From Trichoplax adhaerens (lineage: Eukaryota; Placozoa; Uniplacotomia; Trichoplacea; Trichoplacidae), in assembly GCF_000150275.1 (NCBI RefSeq), contig NW_002060945.1, positions 2,255,172-2,319,171 of the forward strand: a stretch of DNA of 64,000 nucleotides. Direction: 5' to 3'. Below the pieces are notes generated by a model. The model did no database searches and was not told where the DNA came from. It saw only the letters and a program-made list of their open reading frames with translations. Position 1 is the first letter of the stretch; every line of letters starts with the position of its first letter. Positions 52,416-63,925 of the stretch are shown here, in pieces. Made by a program: the position numbers and the translations under genes.

Positions 52416-55400
52416 TCTATCTTAGCCCGTTGAATATGTCAATAAATGGTAAATAACTCAATCATTTCTTTCAGCTTCATTTCACATTATAATTATTACA
52501 CCAGGCAAGCGGCCATTCTTTATAATTATGCCAGTAGATAGTATAATAAACACTAAATAAAATACTTTTTAATGGGATTGAAGTAAATAACTGAAGCTTG
52601 AAATATTTTGATTTAAAAGTAAATTACTCATTGTCATTCCCTATTAACCAGCCCATTTTAAGTATGATGCCACTCAATGTAGATAGCCGTCGTGAAATCA
52701 ATTTCCAAAATTAATTTCCTCGAATGGGAATTGATAAGGCGATAAAGGGAGACGAAAGGCTAGATCTTCTTCTATGATACAATACCAGATCGTTTTCTAA
52801 TACCAATTATGCTACTGAGTTGAAATGATCACTTATTGTCGTTAGTGACATGATTTATATGGAATTAAGTAAAAAATGATCGATTTTTACTCGTTCCAAA
52901 TAATATGATATAGAGTCATTAGCCTAGAACTATTTCACGTTGAACAGACAGAATTTAACAAACCTAACAAGCTTTTATCCATGTCTCTTCTTTCTTAGTG
53001 AACCTTAATACCGTATAAATTACTACCCAAAGATCAGTCTATTTTATTTTTACAATTGCCCCTTTCCTATTCCAATCGCCACTAAAGACTATTGTAGAAA
53101 AGTATACAAGTTAGGTATTATTAGTCCATAAATTATTTGTTGTCAATCATACATGCTATGTAAGTTTTATGGAACTAAATTTTGTCAGTTTTTCATTTCT
53201 CTGTCTCAATAAATACGTAATAATGAAAGTGGTCAGAGTAGCTAAGTCAAGTCATAATCGAACAAAAACTGTTAGAAAATGTAATAACTGAGCTAAGAGA
53301 GCTCAGTTATTTCTGTAGTAATTTCTCAATCGCGGAATTGAAATAATTCAGTGGTAAGTAACGAGATAATTTTGTGTCTAGTATTTCTAGTGGCTTGTTG
53401 AATGAGTTTTAGCCTCTTTGTTTCGCAATCTGGCGTGTAGTATGGATAATCATACAAGTGTGCTATTTTAATATATTCACCATAATCTTTCGATGCTTTA
53501 TTAGGTTAAGCCGACTATTCTTCGTCGTATAATTCTTTACAGTATACTTGCACTACAAACTACAACAGCTGTAATTAGCTGAGATGGCTATAGCTTTACT
53601 ATCATAACTGCCGCATACTATACTCCAGAAACTTGCTTTTAATTTTTCGTATTTATTATATAAGTAATTAAAAATTAGAATTAGAATGATGAGTAAGATG
53701 TGAAATAGTTCATCATCGAAAGCAAGTATGGGAAAACCAATACAAACGTCCTTTTATATACTAATATGAATAGCAAAATATTAATTATGGAATTAAATAA
53801 CCCAGGGAGTAGCAATGACTAATCTATCTCTAATTAATCATTATGATAATACACGCTATATATACCAGGAAACGAAATTTCGATTATTTTATCACCGTTT
53901 GTATAAGTAGTGATTAAAGCAGCGACGGACGCATTAGAAAGGAAGTAGTCGAGTTTACGTAATGGAATAGATAATTTATAAATATTATAGGCAATCAGTA
54001 CCGTACAGTAATAAAAAAGTTTTAATAACGAGCAAATGTAATTTATAGAACAATTAGTTGCTTAGTTCCCTCTTCTTTTAAAGTATTAAACCTTTTACGA
54101 TTATAGAATTTAGAAATGCTACAAGTTTCTATTCCATGTCTGTGCTTACTAATGCTGATAACTGGTAAATTAAAGTGTATGGAATTAAATATGCATTATA
54201 TACAAAGATTTTGCTTTCAAAGAATTTGCTTAGTAGAATAGACTATAATACATAATGAGTAAGAACTGAGATTACCATTTAATTGGATCTGTATGCAATT
54301 TTTATGTCTGTTAATTTCGTTTGCGCTTTACGTTGTTATGGCTGTACAGACCGATTTTCTCTAATTTTTCTTATTTACGTAAAGTCAATTAATAATAGTT
54401 CATAGTATGTAGGGAATATTTGGCTAAGCAACAGAGAGCATAGATTGTATTACTGCTTTAAATCAATGGATTATTGGCGTAAGAATTTGATATAAAATAT
54501 CAAAAATTGCTACTAAGGATAGCAATATGCAAGAATAAGAATTGTAAATTGGTATCTCCGATATAAAAGAAGAGCAGCTATATTCATTGCTACATTTGAT
54601 CTATAAGACAAAAATTTTTTTCTTACATTTATAGTTTATTCATTAGCTTCAAGCAATATATTTTAATAGTGACTAAAGTGAGCACCTATACAAACTTTAT
54701 ATTGCCATTTGAATTTAACTAGATCATGAATTAGATAAAATGATCATAATTCGTTATATGAAAATCGTTTTCAATATATTCACGAAAGTGAATTAATAAA
54801 ATTTTATGCTTGCGGGATATTTTGTTACTGTATTGTAATCATTGTATCATATTAAGACTTATTAAGATAAAAATAGCTTAAACTATACTACAGTGTATTA
54901 AGTTAAGGGTTTAGGTAAACTTACAGTAAATTTAATGGTACCGTAGTTTGTATTTGAAAAGAAAAAATTTTATTTCATAATAGTATTATATCATTAACGG
55001 TACGTAGCAAAATCATGTAAAAGCTTTAACAATTTGCTTCTCTCAAGTAATCTCTATAGTGATAGTTCTAAGCTCCAACTTGCAAGTTAAACAAGCCTAC
55101 TCTAAACGACTCCAAGTAAATCTAGCCTAGCTTTAGACCTAGTAAAGCATAGAATTACCTCCCATATTATTGCTCCTCGGTATATTCTGACCGACAAATT
55201 ACAAGGAAACAGCTGATACTATCGAATATAAATTGCAGAAAGATCTACTATTAGAGGCAAAGAAAAGTAATCTGTGCATATTGTTACTATTTTAGAGTAA
55301 AATGCACACAGTTCCATAGCCACACCATAAAAATAAATCAGAAAATAATTACAATAGATCATCACTAAATGATTTATATATAAATAATAAATATATTTTA

Positions 55401-57600
55401 GGAGGTGGAAGGATTATTTTAATTGGCCGTCATCTAAAGGTATTTTTATTCCAGCCTGGTGGCATAAATTGTATTTTCAGTCTGGCATGTATAGTATTGA
55501 GTAATATTTCAACATTGGTTACAAGGCTTTAACTCGGTGATGAAGCTAGAGTTATATTCTATGATAGTTAGAAATGACGTGATTTTACTTCGCAGGTTTT
55601 ATTCTCAGCACTATCAAATGATATTTATCTGCACTATGAAACGGCAGTCATTAACTTCTGGCTATGTTCTATAATAGTTTCTATTTTGAAATTGATTTGA
55701 AATAAGTCTGAAATAATATGGTTGTTGTTAAATATGTATGGATAGATTGAATGAATAGAAGAAATGGCTGGTAAAAATAGGAATGAATTACATTAATATT
55801 AGTACAAATATCATAAAAATTATTTGATAACTGCAAAAGCGTGCCTGTATCAAAATCGATATCGGGTGTGGCCAGAGATAAAAATCTTTTAATTTTTATT
55901 ATATATTTGCGCCTAGGATTATTTATGGCACACAGTAGGTTATTGAAATCAACTCCCGTAAACAAGCAGAATCCATGATGACTTGTAATTAGAAATAAGA
56001 TATATTTGTTACAGCTATAATATTACGAAGCTATCATGATAAATTTGTTGTTATATGATTGATTTAAGTTATGACGTAGCATACACCTACCTACTAATTA
56101 ATTATCAACGATTACATTGCTAGTTATATCCTAATTATCAATTTTTAGCTAGATATACGGCTACTATCAAAGGTTAAGGGTCCAAAGTACAATGTCATGT
56201 AATGTCTTCATTTTCACTTAGACACTCCTATGTTTAATTAGCATAGTTTTTGACAGTTCGATTTGCAGATATTTAACTTTGTTTATAATAGTAAAACTTA
56301 ATTCATATAAGTATTGTATGTAAAACACTCATAAGGAATATTTATTCTACTTAGGAGAAAATTTCTCTGAATACAATAACATTGGAATATAAAGTCATTA
56401 ACAGTGCAATCATTTTGATCTGCCTTGACATGTAGTGGAATAGAAAATGGTATTAACTTTTACTCTAGAAATAGGTCGATAGATCTTAATTCATATAGAT
56501 ATAAATACGCATTTAATTAGCCAGCATTATGGATTGTTTACTTGCTAAACCGATCAATTTTGATTTACGAGTCGGTCTATTATAGCAAGTATCTGAGAAT
56601 TACTACGAGTCATGCAGTAGTAATTTAAGTATCGGCGGCTACTTCAGTGCAAAACTTTGTAGGGTTTGAAATCGTTTAAGCGAGGCAAATCCTAATGCAG
56701 TTCAGCCATAAACAAAATAGCAGATTGTGTCTGTAGATATTGATGTGAGATGGCATTCGATAGAAGAATTAATTCAGTTAATAAAGTGAAGTTAACAAGA
56801 AATCCAAGTTCATATCATATTATTATTGAACATTTTATTGTACGTAACAATATATTAGAACAGTAGTTCTTAAAAATGATAATTCTCGCCGGTTGCTGTC
56901 TTCTTCGATGATAATACATCTCTTCTGACTACTGCGTGTCTATTTTGAATATCATCGATTTTATTTATCTTACCAATCATACTGCGTTAGAAAAGCTTTA
57001 GACTTTCAATACCTGTATAGCACGGTTGATAGATTTATATATACCTGCAACTGTTCTATGATGAGAATTGCATTTATCCTTGTCTAAAATAATTGCACAA
57101 TCTATGTGAATCAATTTGCGGCAATCTTTGTTATAGCTTACAAAAGACAACTAAAGCACTTCGATTTAATATACTGTACAGTGCGATGTCTTGTAAATTG
57201 AAAACATCGACATGAATATATCAGTTCAATTCTCGATACCCTTTCTAAGTTCAACGTTTGATCTTCAAGCGTCCAATTCCAGTTCAGTATATAACATTAC
57301 AAGACTATGCTATATTGAATATGTGCCAATCTTTATTGTCATTACTTCCAACAGATAAATGCAGTATTGCTATTTACTATACTGAACTGTATAATGTGTA
57401 GTAAATTGAATATCGCTATGAGTATTGTATTGGCATTTTCTTCATGCCTTTTTTACCATCTAACTCGTTGTGCTGTACCCCTGCTCAATTCCGTGTTTGA
57501 TCTTTTAATTCTCAACTTGCAGTCTACTATACAGTATAGTATAACTGTCTATATCTGTCTCTATCTATAACTGTCGATATAAAAACAACAGCAAGCTAAG
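52416..57600. other. Gene-poor AT-rich stretch
   Basis: No gene supported. It contains a perfect 12-bp hairpin at 53283-53311. Open frames at 55681-55965 and 57367-57570 are Ile/Leu/Tyr/Phe-rich, typical of chance frames in AT-rich DNA, and have no splice context. Confidence 0.45.
53283..53311. repeat. Perfect inverted repeat, 12-bp stem, 5-base loop
   Basis: AATAACTGAGCT, loop AAGAG, AGCTCAGTTATT. The stem is perfect and then ends in a mismatch. It could be the centre of a small foldback element, a structured transcript or a cruciform; no flanking terminal repeats were found. Confidence 0.7.
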
Positions 57601-59877
57601 GGGAAATATCTCCATTGACCAAACAATCTTCAATTGATCCAAACTGGCCCTAGCCATAACGGTATCGACACGTGTGGTGCGCTGATACGAGTGATCCTCC
57701 AACGCACGCACCCATGACTACCCAATGCCTACTGCAGACTTACTACATTGTCTATGGGGTAAACGCCTATTGAATTGTCCAAAGATGCAAAAGGTCGGAC
57801 AATAAAACCTCTATTGATCATCTTACTATTGTAATGGTAATACAATTGTATTGCATTGTGCCACGGTGGGTTCAGTCATATTGTCCGTGGGTAAAATCCA
57901 TTGTGCGAAAGACGAAACACAAACAAGCCATTGGGTCCAGCAGCCTTAGTCTGTCTTGTTTATGTAGCGTCGTTGTTGGATGGTGTCACGTACGGTACGA
58001 TGTCCACAACAGTGTACTGGTACGTGATGTATTGGTAGGCTGATACCAGTACGTACGATTGTGTTACAAGTCGTCATTGTTACCTTGAGAAAACTGTACA
58101 GGGGCTGTCAGCCGTGAGTACAGTCAGCGTACAGTACAGTACAAGTTGACTGGACGACAGTCTACTGTACTCAGAGTATACTGTACGGTCAGGACAGTAC
58201 AATGTAGTGTACTGTACTGTACTGTACTGTACTGTACTGTACGGTCAGGACAGTACAATACAGTGTACTGTACGGTCAGGACAGTACAGTACAGTGTACT
58301 GTACTGTCGTACAAGTTGACTGGACGACAGTCTACAGTATGTACAGTACAGTACTTCACACAAGCGACGTCACAGTTTGCATAGTAAATTAGCCACTCAA
58401 TGACTGCTATGTCAATAGACCTTCAACTTCACTCTCGCCTTCAGTCGTCTGCAGTTGACTGTACAACTGAGTGAGTGTACATAGCGATTCTCCTCCGACC
58501 GGCTGAAGTTCATTACCATACACTAATGACTGGTAATGAGTCCACTGTTATTGCATGGTAATTTCTCGTTCAATTTTGGAAATTGATTGCCACAACCTTG
58601 GGTAAGTTAATGCAAATGGTTAAGAATATCAATGGAAGACTTTCCTGAACAAGATTGATGTTAAAAGGAGTAGCCAATAGTCTTGTTGAACGCTCATTTC
58701 TTCTATACAACGCCAACGCGCGTCAAGACTTTGTCCACTTTTGACTAGAAAAAATATTTTATTTTTTTCACTAACGTTCCGACTTATGAAACGGATAAAA
58801 TGTCTTTAGTCGTACAAGAAATTCATTTTACCAGTCGAGAGTCCGTCTTTGGATAGTCTGTTATAGATCATTGGAGAGGAATCGGATGTTGCTATAAAAA
58901 AAATATCCTCGATATTTTAGTGTCACCCCAATAGCCAAGAAACTGACTTTTTGTTTCGAGTATCCACTCTATTTAATACACAACATTTTCCTACTTTATA
59001 ATAATGAAAAGGAGGAATAGACTTGCAATACTTTTAAATGAATCGCTAATGTTTTTTAGTTTTGTATAGCCATCTAGTATCGATACAACTATCCGAGTTT
59101 CCAGTGCTACTCTATCTTAGTCGATTTTCAATTCACTCTTGACGGATCGATTACGTACTGCACATTGAGGAAAAACATCCTATCAAGGTTATTCAAAGTT
59201 GTAGGACTAAAATTTCAGTTTTTACTGACAGTATCTTTAATTAATACTGAAGTATACAGTGGATACATTGATATGAAAGTTCTATTGAAGTACAACACCA
59301 TACATTTCAGAGAGTAAAGATTTCACTTTTTTTTATACTGAAATGACGTCTACGGTAAAATTCAGAAAATATAAGTCATATTGATCGCTTCTGTATGACT
59401 TGTAATATTGTTGTTCTACTATACATACTGTAGAAATGAAATACTTACAATATCACTTTAGTCTAGTACAGTATCAGTACTTATACAACATTGGATTCTA
59501 ATACGCTATTGTCTTGAAATTGATTCTATTTTTCAGAAAGCCTAATCGCTATATTACGTTGAAATATTATGACATAGAGAAGTTGATTCTCTCATATGTT
59601 ATTGGATATCAAGAAAAAGTAGATTGGTCTTGGATTTTTGGATGCTTATTTATCAATTTTTGCAACACGAGTGCTGATCGTCTGTTACATCAATTTTAGC
59701 AAGATATTCATCGTCTACACTCTCCCATTAATAATAATCAATACTTTGCATCGTACTTTATACCGCATTGTTTCAAGACGTTTATTACGCAAGGAATGAT
59801 ATGAATAGGCGATATTCACCCTAAGTTATAACAGGAAAATAGATTAATTATTCTGCCATACATATTACTCGATCAAG
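57601..59877 (+). promoter_or_regulatory. Upstream region of the CaV beta gene, locally GC-richer
   Basis: From about 57620 to 58560 the sequence is visibly less AT-rich and has more CpG (CGACACGTG, CCAACGCACGCACCC, CGTACGGTACGATG) than the rest of the window. It then returns to AT-rich sequence before the first coding exon at 59878. It may hold the promoter or an untranslated exon; a clean GTAAGT at 58605 could end such an exon. No protein is supported here. Confidence 0.3.
58124..58350. repeat. GTAC/CAGTA-rich nested direct and inverted repeat block
   Basis: Two 25-bp direct copies beginning ACAAGTTGACTGGACGACAG (58141-58165, 58311-58335) bracket a core with three exact 20-mers CTGTACGGTCAGGACAGTAC (58181-58200, 58237-58256, 58268-58287) and a run of about six TACTG units (about 58209-58238). 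Each 20-mer, with one extra base on each side, can pair TACTGT with ACAGTA around a 9-base loop. Open frames on both strands here are products of the repeat. Confidence 0.9.
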
Positions 59878-59976
59878 ATGCCTCAAGAACACAGCGATAG
59901 TTCTGCAAATGAGTCGACCTCCGGTCGTAGCAAAAAACAGTCAACAAGCAGTGGCGACGGAGCGGTGCAAACGCAG
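59878..59976 (+). CDS. CACNB: CaV beta alternative first exon 1A
   Basis: Encodes MPQEHSDSSANESTSGRSKK then QSTSSGDGAVQTQ (33 codons) and ends at CAG|GTAAGC, phase 0. An in-frame TAA at 59845-59847 precedes the ATG, so this is a real start. The N-terminus is hydrophilic and Ser-rich, like long vertebrate beta N-termini. Confidence 0.88.
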
Positions 59977-62900
59977 GTAAGCAACTTAGTGATTAATATT
60001 GTCTGCGTAATACATCATAAAAAGTTATAGCTAGGGTACTTTAGTGAGTTACGTTAAAATAGATGAGAAAAAAATCGATCAGCAATACCCAGCTACAACG
60101 GAAAGTACGCTTATTGTCATTTTGCAGTAGATAAACTACACTCGCAATGACAATTTAACTCATTCTGTCCCTAAACTAATGTTAAATCCGTTACCTACGT
60201 TAACGGAAAAATTGGTAGTAATGAATTAAATTTTTTTTTAGTTTACTTTTTCATCTTCAATTTCATGGAATGCTACCATTTCAAGATTATACCAAGTCTT
60301 CCATGTTCTAGTTATCTACTCCACTCAATGCCATGGTAACGTTCCAATTCTTTAATTGATGTCTTTAGTACGTGATCTCCCGTTATGCCAGTAAAATTAA
60401 GTGGGTAGTTATATCTCAGTCGGGGTCGGGAATGATGAGGTTTTTTATTGCAAGTTCACGGTAGACTTTTCATGGAATGACATCATATCGAAAATCACAT
60501 GAAAGTTTGAATTGCGTTGGCTACTGTACTATAGTGTACCGTAGGCTACGTTCAATACGATGTGTATCATAACACTTGAATGTTGGAGTCAATATCTTTA
60601 GCTGTTGATTCCAGCTTTTTAGCTATTACACTAATTGGGTTATTACATCTCGGTTGGGGTCGGGACAAGGTTTATATTGAAAGTTTAGGTTAACTTTTCA
60701 CGCAAGAACGTACCATCAAAGATTATACAGCTAGATTTCTGATCGGTAATACAGAATGCTGTAGTGAGTACTGTAAAAGTGTTGCACTGTAATGCGTAGT
60801 ATAGACGTTCAGTGCCATGGTAACGCTGGAACAACCACGCTCTATAATGTTATACTATAGGTATTGAATTTTTCGTCATACGATATGTCCTGTATTTATA
60901 ATGATTTAGTTAAGTTAATACAGTATTTCTCAGTTGGGATCGGGAGTTGCCACGTTATACATATTAGTCATGCACTACTTGGACTTTCGACGTAAATTTT
61001 TAAACAGTTAGCTTAGTTGTTTTAATCGCTTTAAACTTACCAATTTGCGTTAACCAACGTGCGTGGTATAGAAGATTATTACCAATATATACAGTACTTG
61101 ACAAACAGTATGACTACAAAACAGTTATCAATGATAAAACGCGAAACAATTCTAACCATAGTTCAACAATGTAAGGCAAGACTTCGATTGAAATCGCGAA
61201 TACAGTAGTTTTTTAATGCCAATTCTAGTTTCTAACATTAGAGTGCAAATTGATATCTTGCTTCGCATCTGTCTTATTGTTAATAGCCAACTTCTAGTTT
61301 TTACTGTTACAATAGTATTAACGCTGCTGCGTAAGCCCCAATCTATAAATTGGGTACCGTTTAATTGACTGCTGCAATTATCGATATGCCGTTAAATTGG
61401 TCAGAGTTAAAAATAAATTAGTCAGATTATTTGCCAAGTCGTGGTAGAATTGTAATTTCTTCCAATGATTGCTAACTGTAAAACCAATTTAATTGATGCC
61501 ACCATTTTTATATGATTTCGTACTACTGTACTGATTAAAGTTCTACGCTCGGTTGGATTACCATATCAAGAACTATTGCATTACATTATGCGCACATCTG
61601 ACATTCTCAGATCGTTACTACGATATTAGTTGTTCTACTATTATTGACTAGATTAAATGCCTCAGTGTATGTTAATTATCATATACAAGTATGGGATAAC
61701 TTTATACTAATCTCCGAACGAACAGATAGACGTAATAATGACTGTAATGTCCATGTATTTGCCGATGCGATATAAATTGGCATACCTAAATATTTCTATC
61801 CTAGGCAAAGCTGCTTTAAAGCAATAGTCTTTAAATTATTATTTGAAGAACTATATTGAATTGAATTGAATATTTTAATTCTTCTACTCTTTTTGTTCTC
61901 TTTGATAATACTTCCTATCTTAAAGAGAGTTTCCAAAATTCTATATAGCATTTTTGGTATTATATAGAGCTTGCCATTTAGATCAGTAGTCAATTTATAG
62001 CAAAAGTTCCGTTGGCATTAAAATAGCGGCCCTATATTAAGTAAATATATTTCGACATGCTTCAAATAAATAGTGGAATGGGTCATTTATGTGTACTAGC
62101 GTTGCATCCGCGTAAAGCAGAGATCTACATTGAGACATTATATCCTTACTGAAACTATGACAGTACAATAGACTCAACCAGTATTATTGTCTTGGCTATT
62201 AAATCTCAAATTCAGAATATCATTAGATGTTTGATGGTACATCTTTGGTTGTTTCTTTACTAATTTTTACAAATTAAAAAAGCCGACTTATACCTTATGC
62301 TATAAGCTTTTGCTATTGCATTAACTAATGAACGAATTTTTAAACCATTGATACAGCAATCACAGTAGATCATTAAGGCCTTATTACGTTGATCAATATC
62401 CTTACTAGATCCCAGTTTCTCGCGATACTAACTATTTCTCTATATTCTATAATCTTTCCAAGATGTGGGGAATTTTAAGAAGGCAGAAAAATGTTCAAAA
62501 GTCATTAGGCTCAACAACCAATGGTTCCGATACAAGTTCAGTTAAATCACAGGTATGCATTCGTATGTACCATGCCTATGTTAGGTCTGAAGTTGATAGT
62601 ACCCGAAACGCTACGAATTATTCATTTACTCACTTCTGCGATATAACGAGTAGAATAATTACTTAAATAAAGCGTAACAGTCTGAAATTTCAGTGTTAAC
62701 TTTAATTCTTCCATGATATATATGTACTATTGACTTTAATTAACGATGCTTAATACATAGTCTTAGTACTCTTGACACGTTTAAATTTGTTAAATTATCA
62801 ACTCGCAATTTTTTGAAATTTAGGAAGAGGACAACAATATACGAAGATCATCGTCTGCGTCAGACGATAGTGAAGGTGTTGAAGCAGAAAGTTGTAGACG

Positions 62901-63925
62901 AGAATTAGAAGATCGAGCCCGCGTGTCTTTAGACAGAGCCAAGGTTAATATAGAAGTATTGTCTATGAGCCACTGCTAGTACTTCTTTATTACTCTTCTG
63001 TTACTTATTGTTATTGTTTGTGACAATCTGATGTAGTCTAAGACCATTGCCTTTGCTGTACGGGCAAATGTCGGTTTTAACGGTTCCGTTGACGATGACT
63101 CTCCGCTCCCTGGATATGCTGTATCATTTGATTCGAAAAGTTTCTTGCATGTCATCGAAGTAAGTTATTATTCTTCTTCTTTTTGTTTATGTCAGTTTGC
63201 ATCACGAACACCTAAACTACTGATAAATTTTCTACTATAATTTTATAATATATTTTCTAACAAAAAACTTGCCTGTAAATTGCTAAAGGAATTTAATGAA
63301 GAATGGTGGATCGGAAGAGTTGTCAAAGTTGGTGCTGGATTTGGTTTTGTGCCTAGGTACTACAACCGATAGTGTTTTTATCTCATGATCATTACTGTTT
63401 ACTAGTGTTATAATCGACGCTTTTACGGATCGAATGCTTTTGCTATATTTATTTTTGCTAATGTAATGTAGCCCAATAAAATTTGAAAATTTGAAACTGC
63501 AAAGCAGTATTACGTCCATCAAATCAATTCCCAGAACTACTGCTAGGTACTAATATTAAAAAATATGTTAACTAAGCCATTGTAATGTCGAATATGCATT
63601 ATTTTATTGCATTAGTAAATAATAATATATTTTCGTTGTTGTAATAGATCTATCAGCAATCAAAATTATTTTAGTTACTACGTCAAGGAAGCTTCGACGT
63701 TTGTTGGTGCGACTGCTTCAGGTTTGCACTTTTATTGGACAGGATTTGTACTTTAGGTTGATAGCCTTACCGTTCGTATTGTTATCAATAGGGATTGATG
63801 AAATTTCTTCTCCACGTACTGTTGATATAACTTGCGAAGACGAGGAGGAATTCCCTGATGTCAAAGAAGAGCGTTCAGGAACCGGTCTTTCTGGCATTCG
63901 ATCGAAAAGAATACTTTTTAAGAAG
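59878..63925 (+). CDS. CACNB: Voltage-gated calcium channel beta subunit (CaV beta), N-terminal part, 3' end beyond window
   Basis: Cytoplasmic auxiliary subunit that binds the alpha-1 I-II linker, promoting surface expression and setting gating of high-voltage-activated Ca2+ channels. Exons 59878-59976 (or alternative 62463-62552), 62824-62943, 63043-63159, 63289-63356, 63675-63721 and 63792-63925 join in one frame of about 195 residues. Visible: a Glu/Arg-rich linker (RRELEDRARVSLDRAK), SH3 strands (IAFAVRANVGFNG, GYAVSFDSKSFLHVIE, EEWWIGRVV, GAGFGFVPS), then an acidic HOOK-like segment (ITCEDEEEFPDVKEE). These match the CaV beta pattern PVAFAVRTNVGY...[21 protein letters not shown].E.GFIPS. 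The guanylate-kinase-like domain that holds the channel-binding groove must lie past 64000. All splice phases agree. Family assignment is from recognised motifs, not a search. Confidence 0.92.
59977..62462 (+). other. Large first intron of the CaV beta gene
   Basis: No exon recognised between 1A and 1B. Three short related motifs (ATCTCAGTCGGGGTCGGGA near 60413, CATCTCGGTTGGGGTCGGGA near 60646, TTCTCAGTTGGGATCGGGA near 60927) recur about 235-280 bases apart, with CAATGCCATGG/CAGTGCCATGG words nearby. This is a diverged tandem repeat inside the intron. Confidence 0.65.
60240..60970. repeat. Intronic diverged tandem repeat, unit about 235-280 bp, 3 copies
   Basis: The copies share TCTCAGTCGGGGTCGGGA-like runs at about 60414, 60647 and 60928. 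The first two also share a TTCACGGTAGACTTTTCATGGAATGAC / TTAGGTTAACTTTTCACGCAAGAAC block. The CGGGGTCGGGA word is unusually GC-rich for this window. Confidence 0.7.
62463..62552 (+). CDS. CACNB: CaV beta alternative first exon 1B
   Basis: Encodes MWGILRRQKNVQKSLGSTTN then GSDTSSVKSQ (30 codons) and ends at CAG|GTATGC, phase 0, the same phase as exon 1A. An in-frame TAG at 62406 lies upstream. The short hydrophobic start followed by Arg/Lys residues differs sharply from exon 1A. Use as a second promoter's first exon is inferred from phase and position. Confidence 0.7.
62824..62943 (+). CDS. CACNB: CaV beta common exon 2
   Basis: Encodes EEDNNIRRSSSASDDSEGVE then AESCRRELEDRARVSLDRAK, 40 whole codons. 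It corresponds to the conserved ...SDSDVSLEEDREALRREAERQA..QLE.AK linker. Acceptor ATTTAG, donor GTTAAT (weak beyond GT). Confidence 0.9.
63043..63159 (+). CDS. CACNB: CaV beta exon 3: SH3 first half
   Basis: Encodes TIAFAVRANVGFNGSVDDDS then PLPGYAVSFDSKSFLHVIE, 39 whole codons. It is the counterpart of PVAFAVRTNVGYN...VPV.GVAITFEPKDFLHIKE. The acceptor TCTAAG has a weak pyrimidine tract; the donor is GTAAGT. Confidence 0.94.
63289..63356 (+). CDS. CACNB: CaV beta exon 4: SH3 NDWWIGR strand
   Basis: Encodes EFNEEWWIGRVVKVGAGFGF then VP and a split Ser. WWIGR and GFVPS are SH3 hallmarks strongly kept in CaV beta. Acceptor TAAAG, donor GTACTA. Confidence 0.94.
63675..63721 (+). CDS. CACNB: CaV beta exon 5: small exon entering HOOK
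   Basis: Encodes YYVKEASTFVGATAS with split Ser and Gly at its ends. The acceptor ATTATTTTAG is clearly better than the inner TCAAG alternative, which would give a Leu/Arg-rich peptide. This position is alternatively spliced in vertebrate beta genes. Confidence 0.82.
63792..63925 (+). CDS. CACNB: CaV beta exon 6: acidic HOOK segment
   Basis: Encodes IDEISSPRTVDITCEDEEEF then PDVKEERSGTGLSGIRSKRI and LFKK, ending at AAG|GTAAGT. The acidic run followed by a basic end is typical of a flexible linker between the SH3 strands and the guanylate-kinase-like domain. The exon is complete; the next lies beyond 64000. Confidence 0.88.

Noticed and set aside
58124-58392. Open frames on both strands rich in Tyr-Cys-Thr-Val or Val-Gln-Tyr
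   Set aside because: They are direct translations of the TACTG/GTACAG repeat block; overlapping frames on both strands show the same periodic residues, and there is no splice or start context.
63688-63721. Alternative CaV beta exon 5 start at the inner AG (TCAAG)
   Set aside because: It would give KLRRLLVRLLQ with a weak acceptor. The outer ATTATTTTAG acceptor is strong and gives SYYVKEAS after the conserved GFVP.
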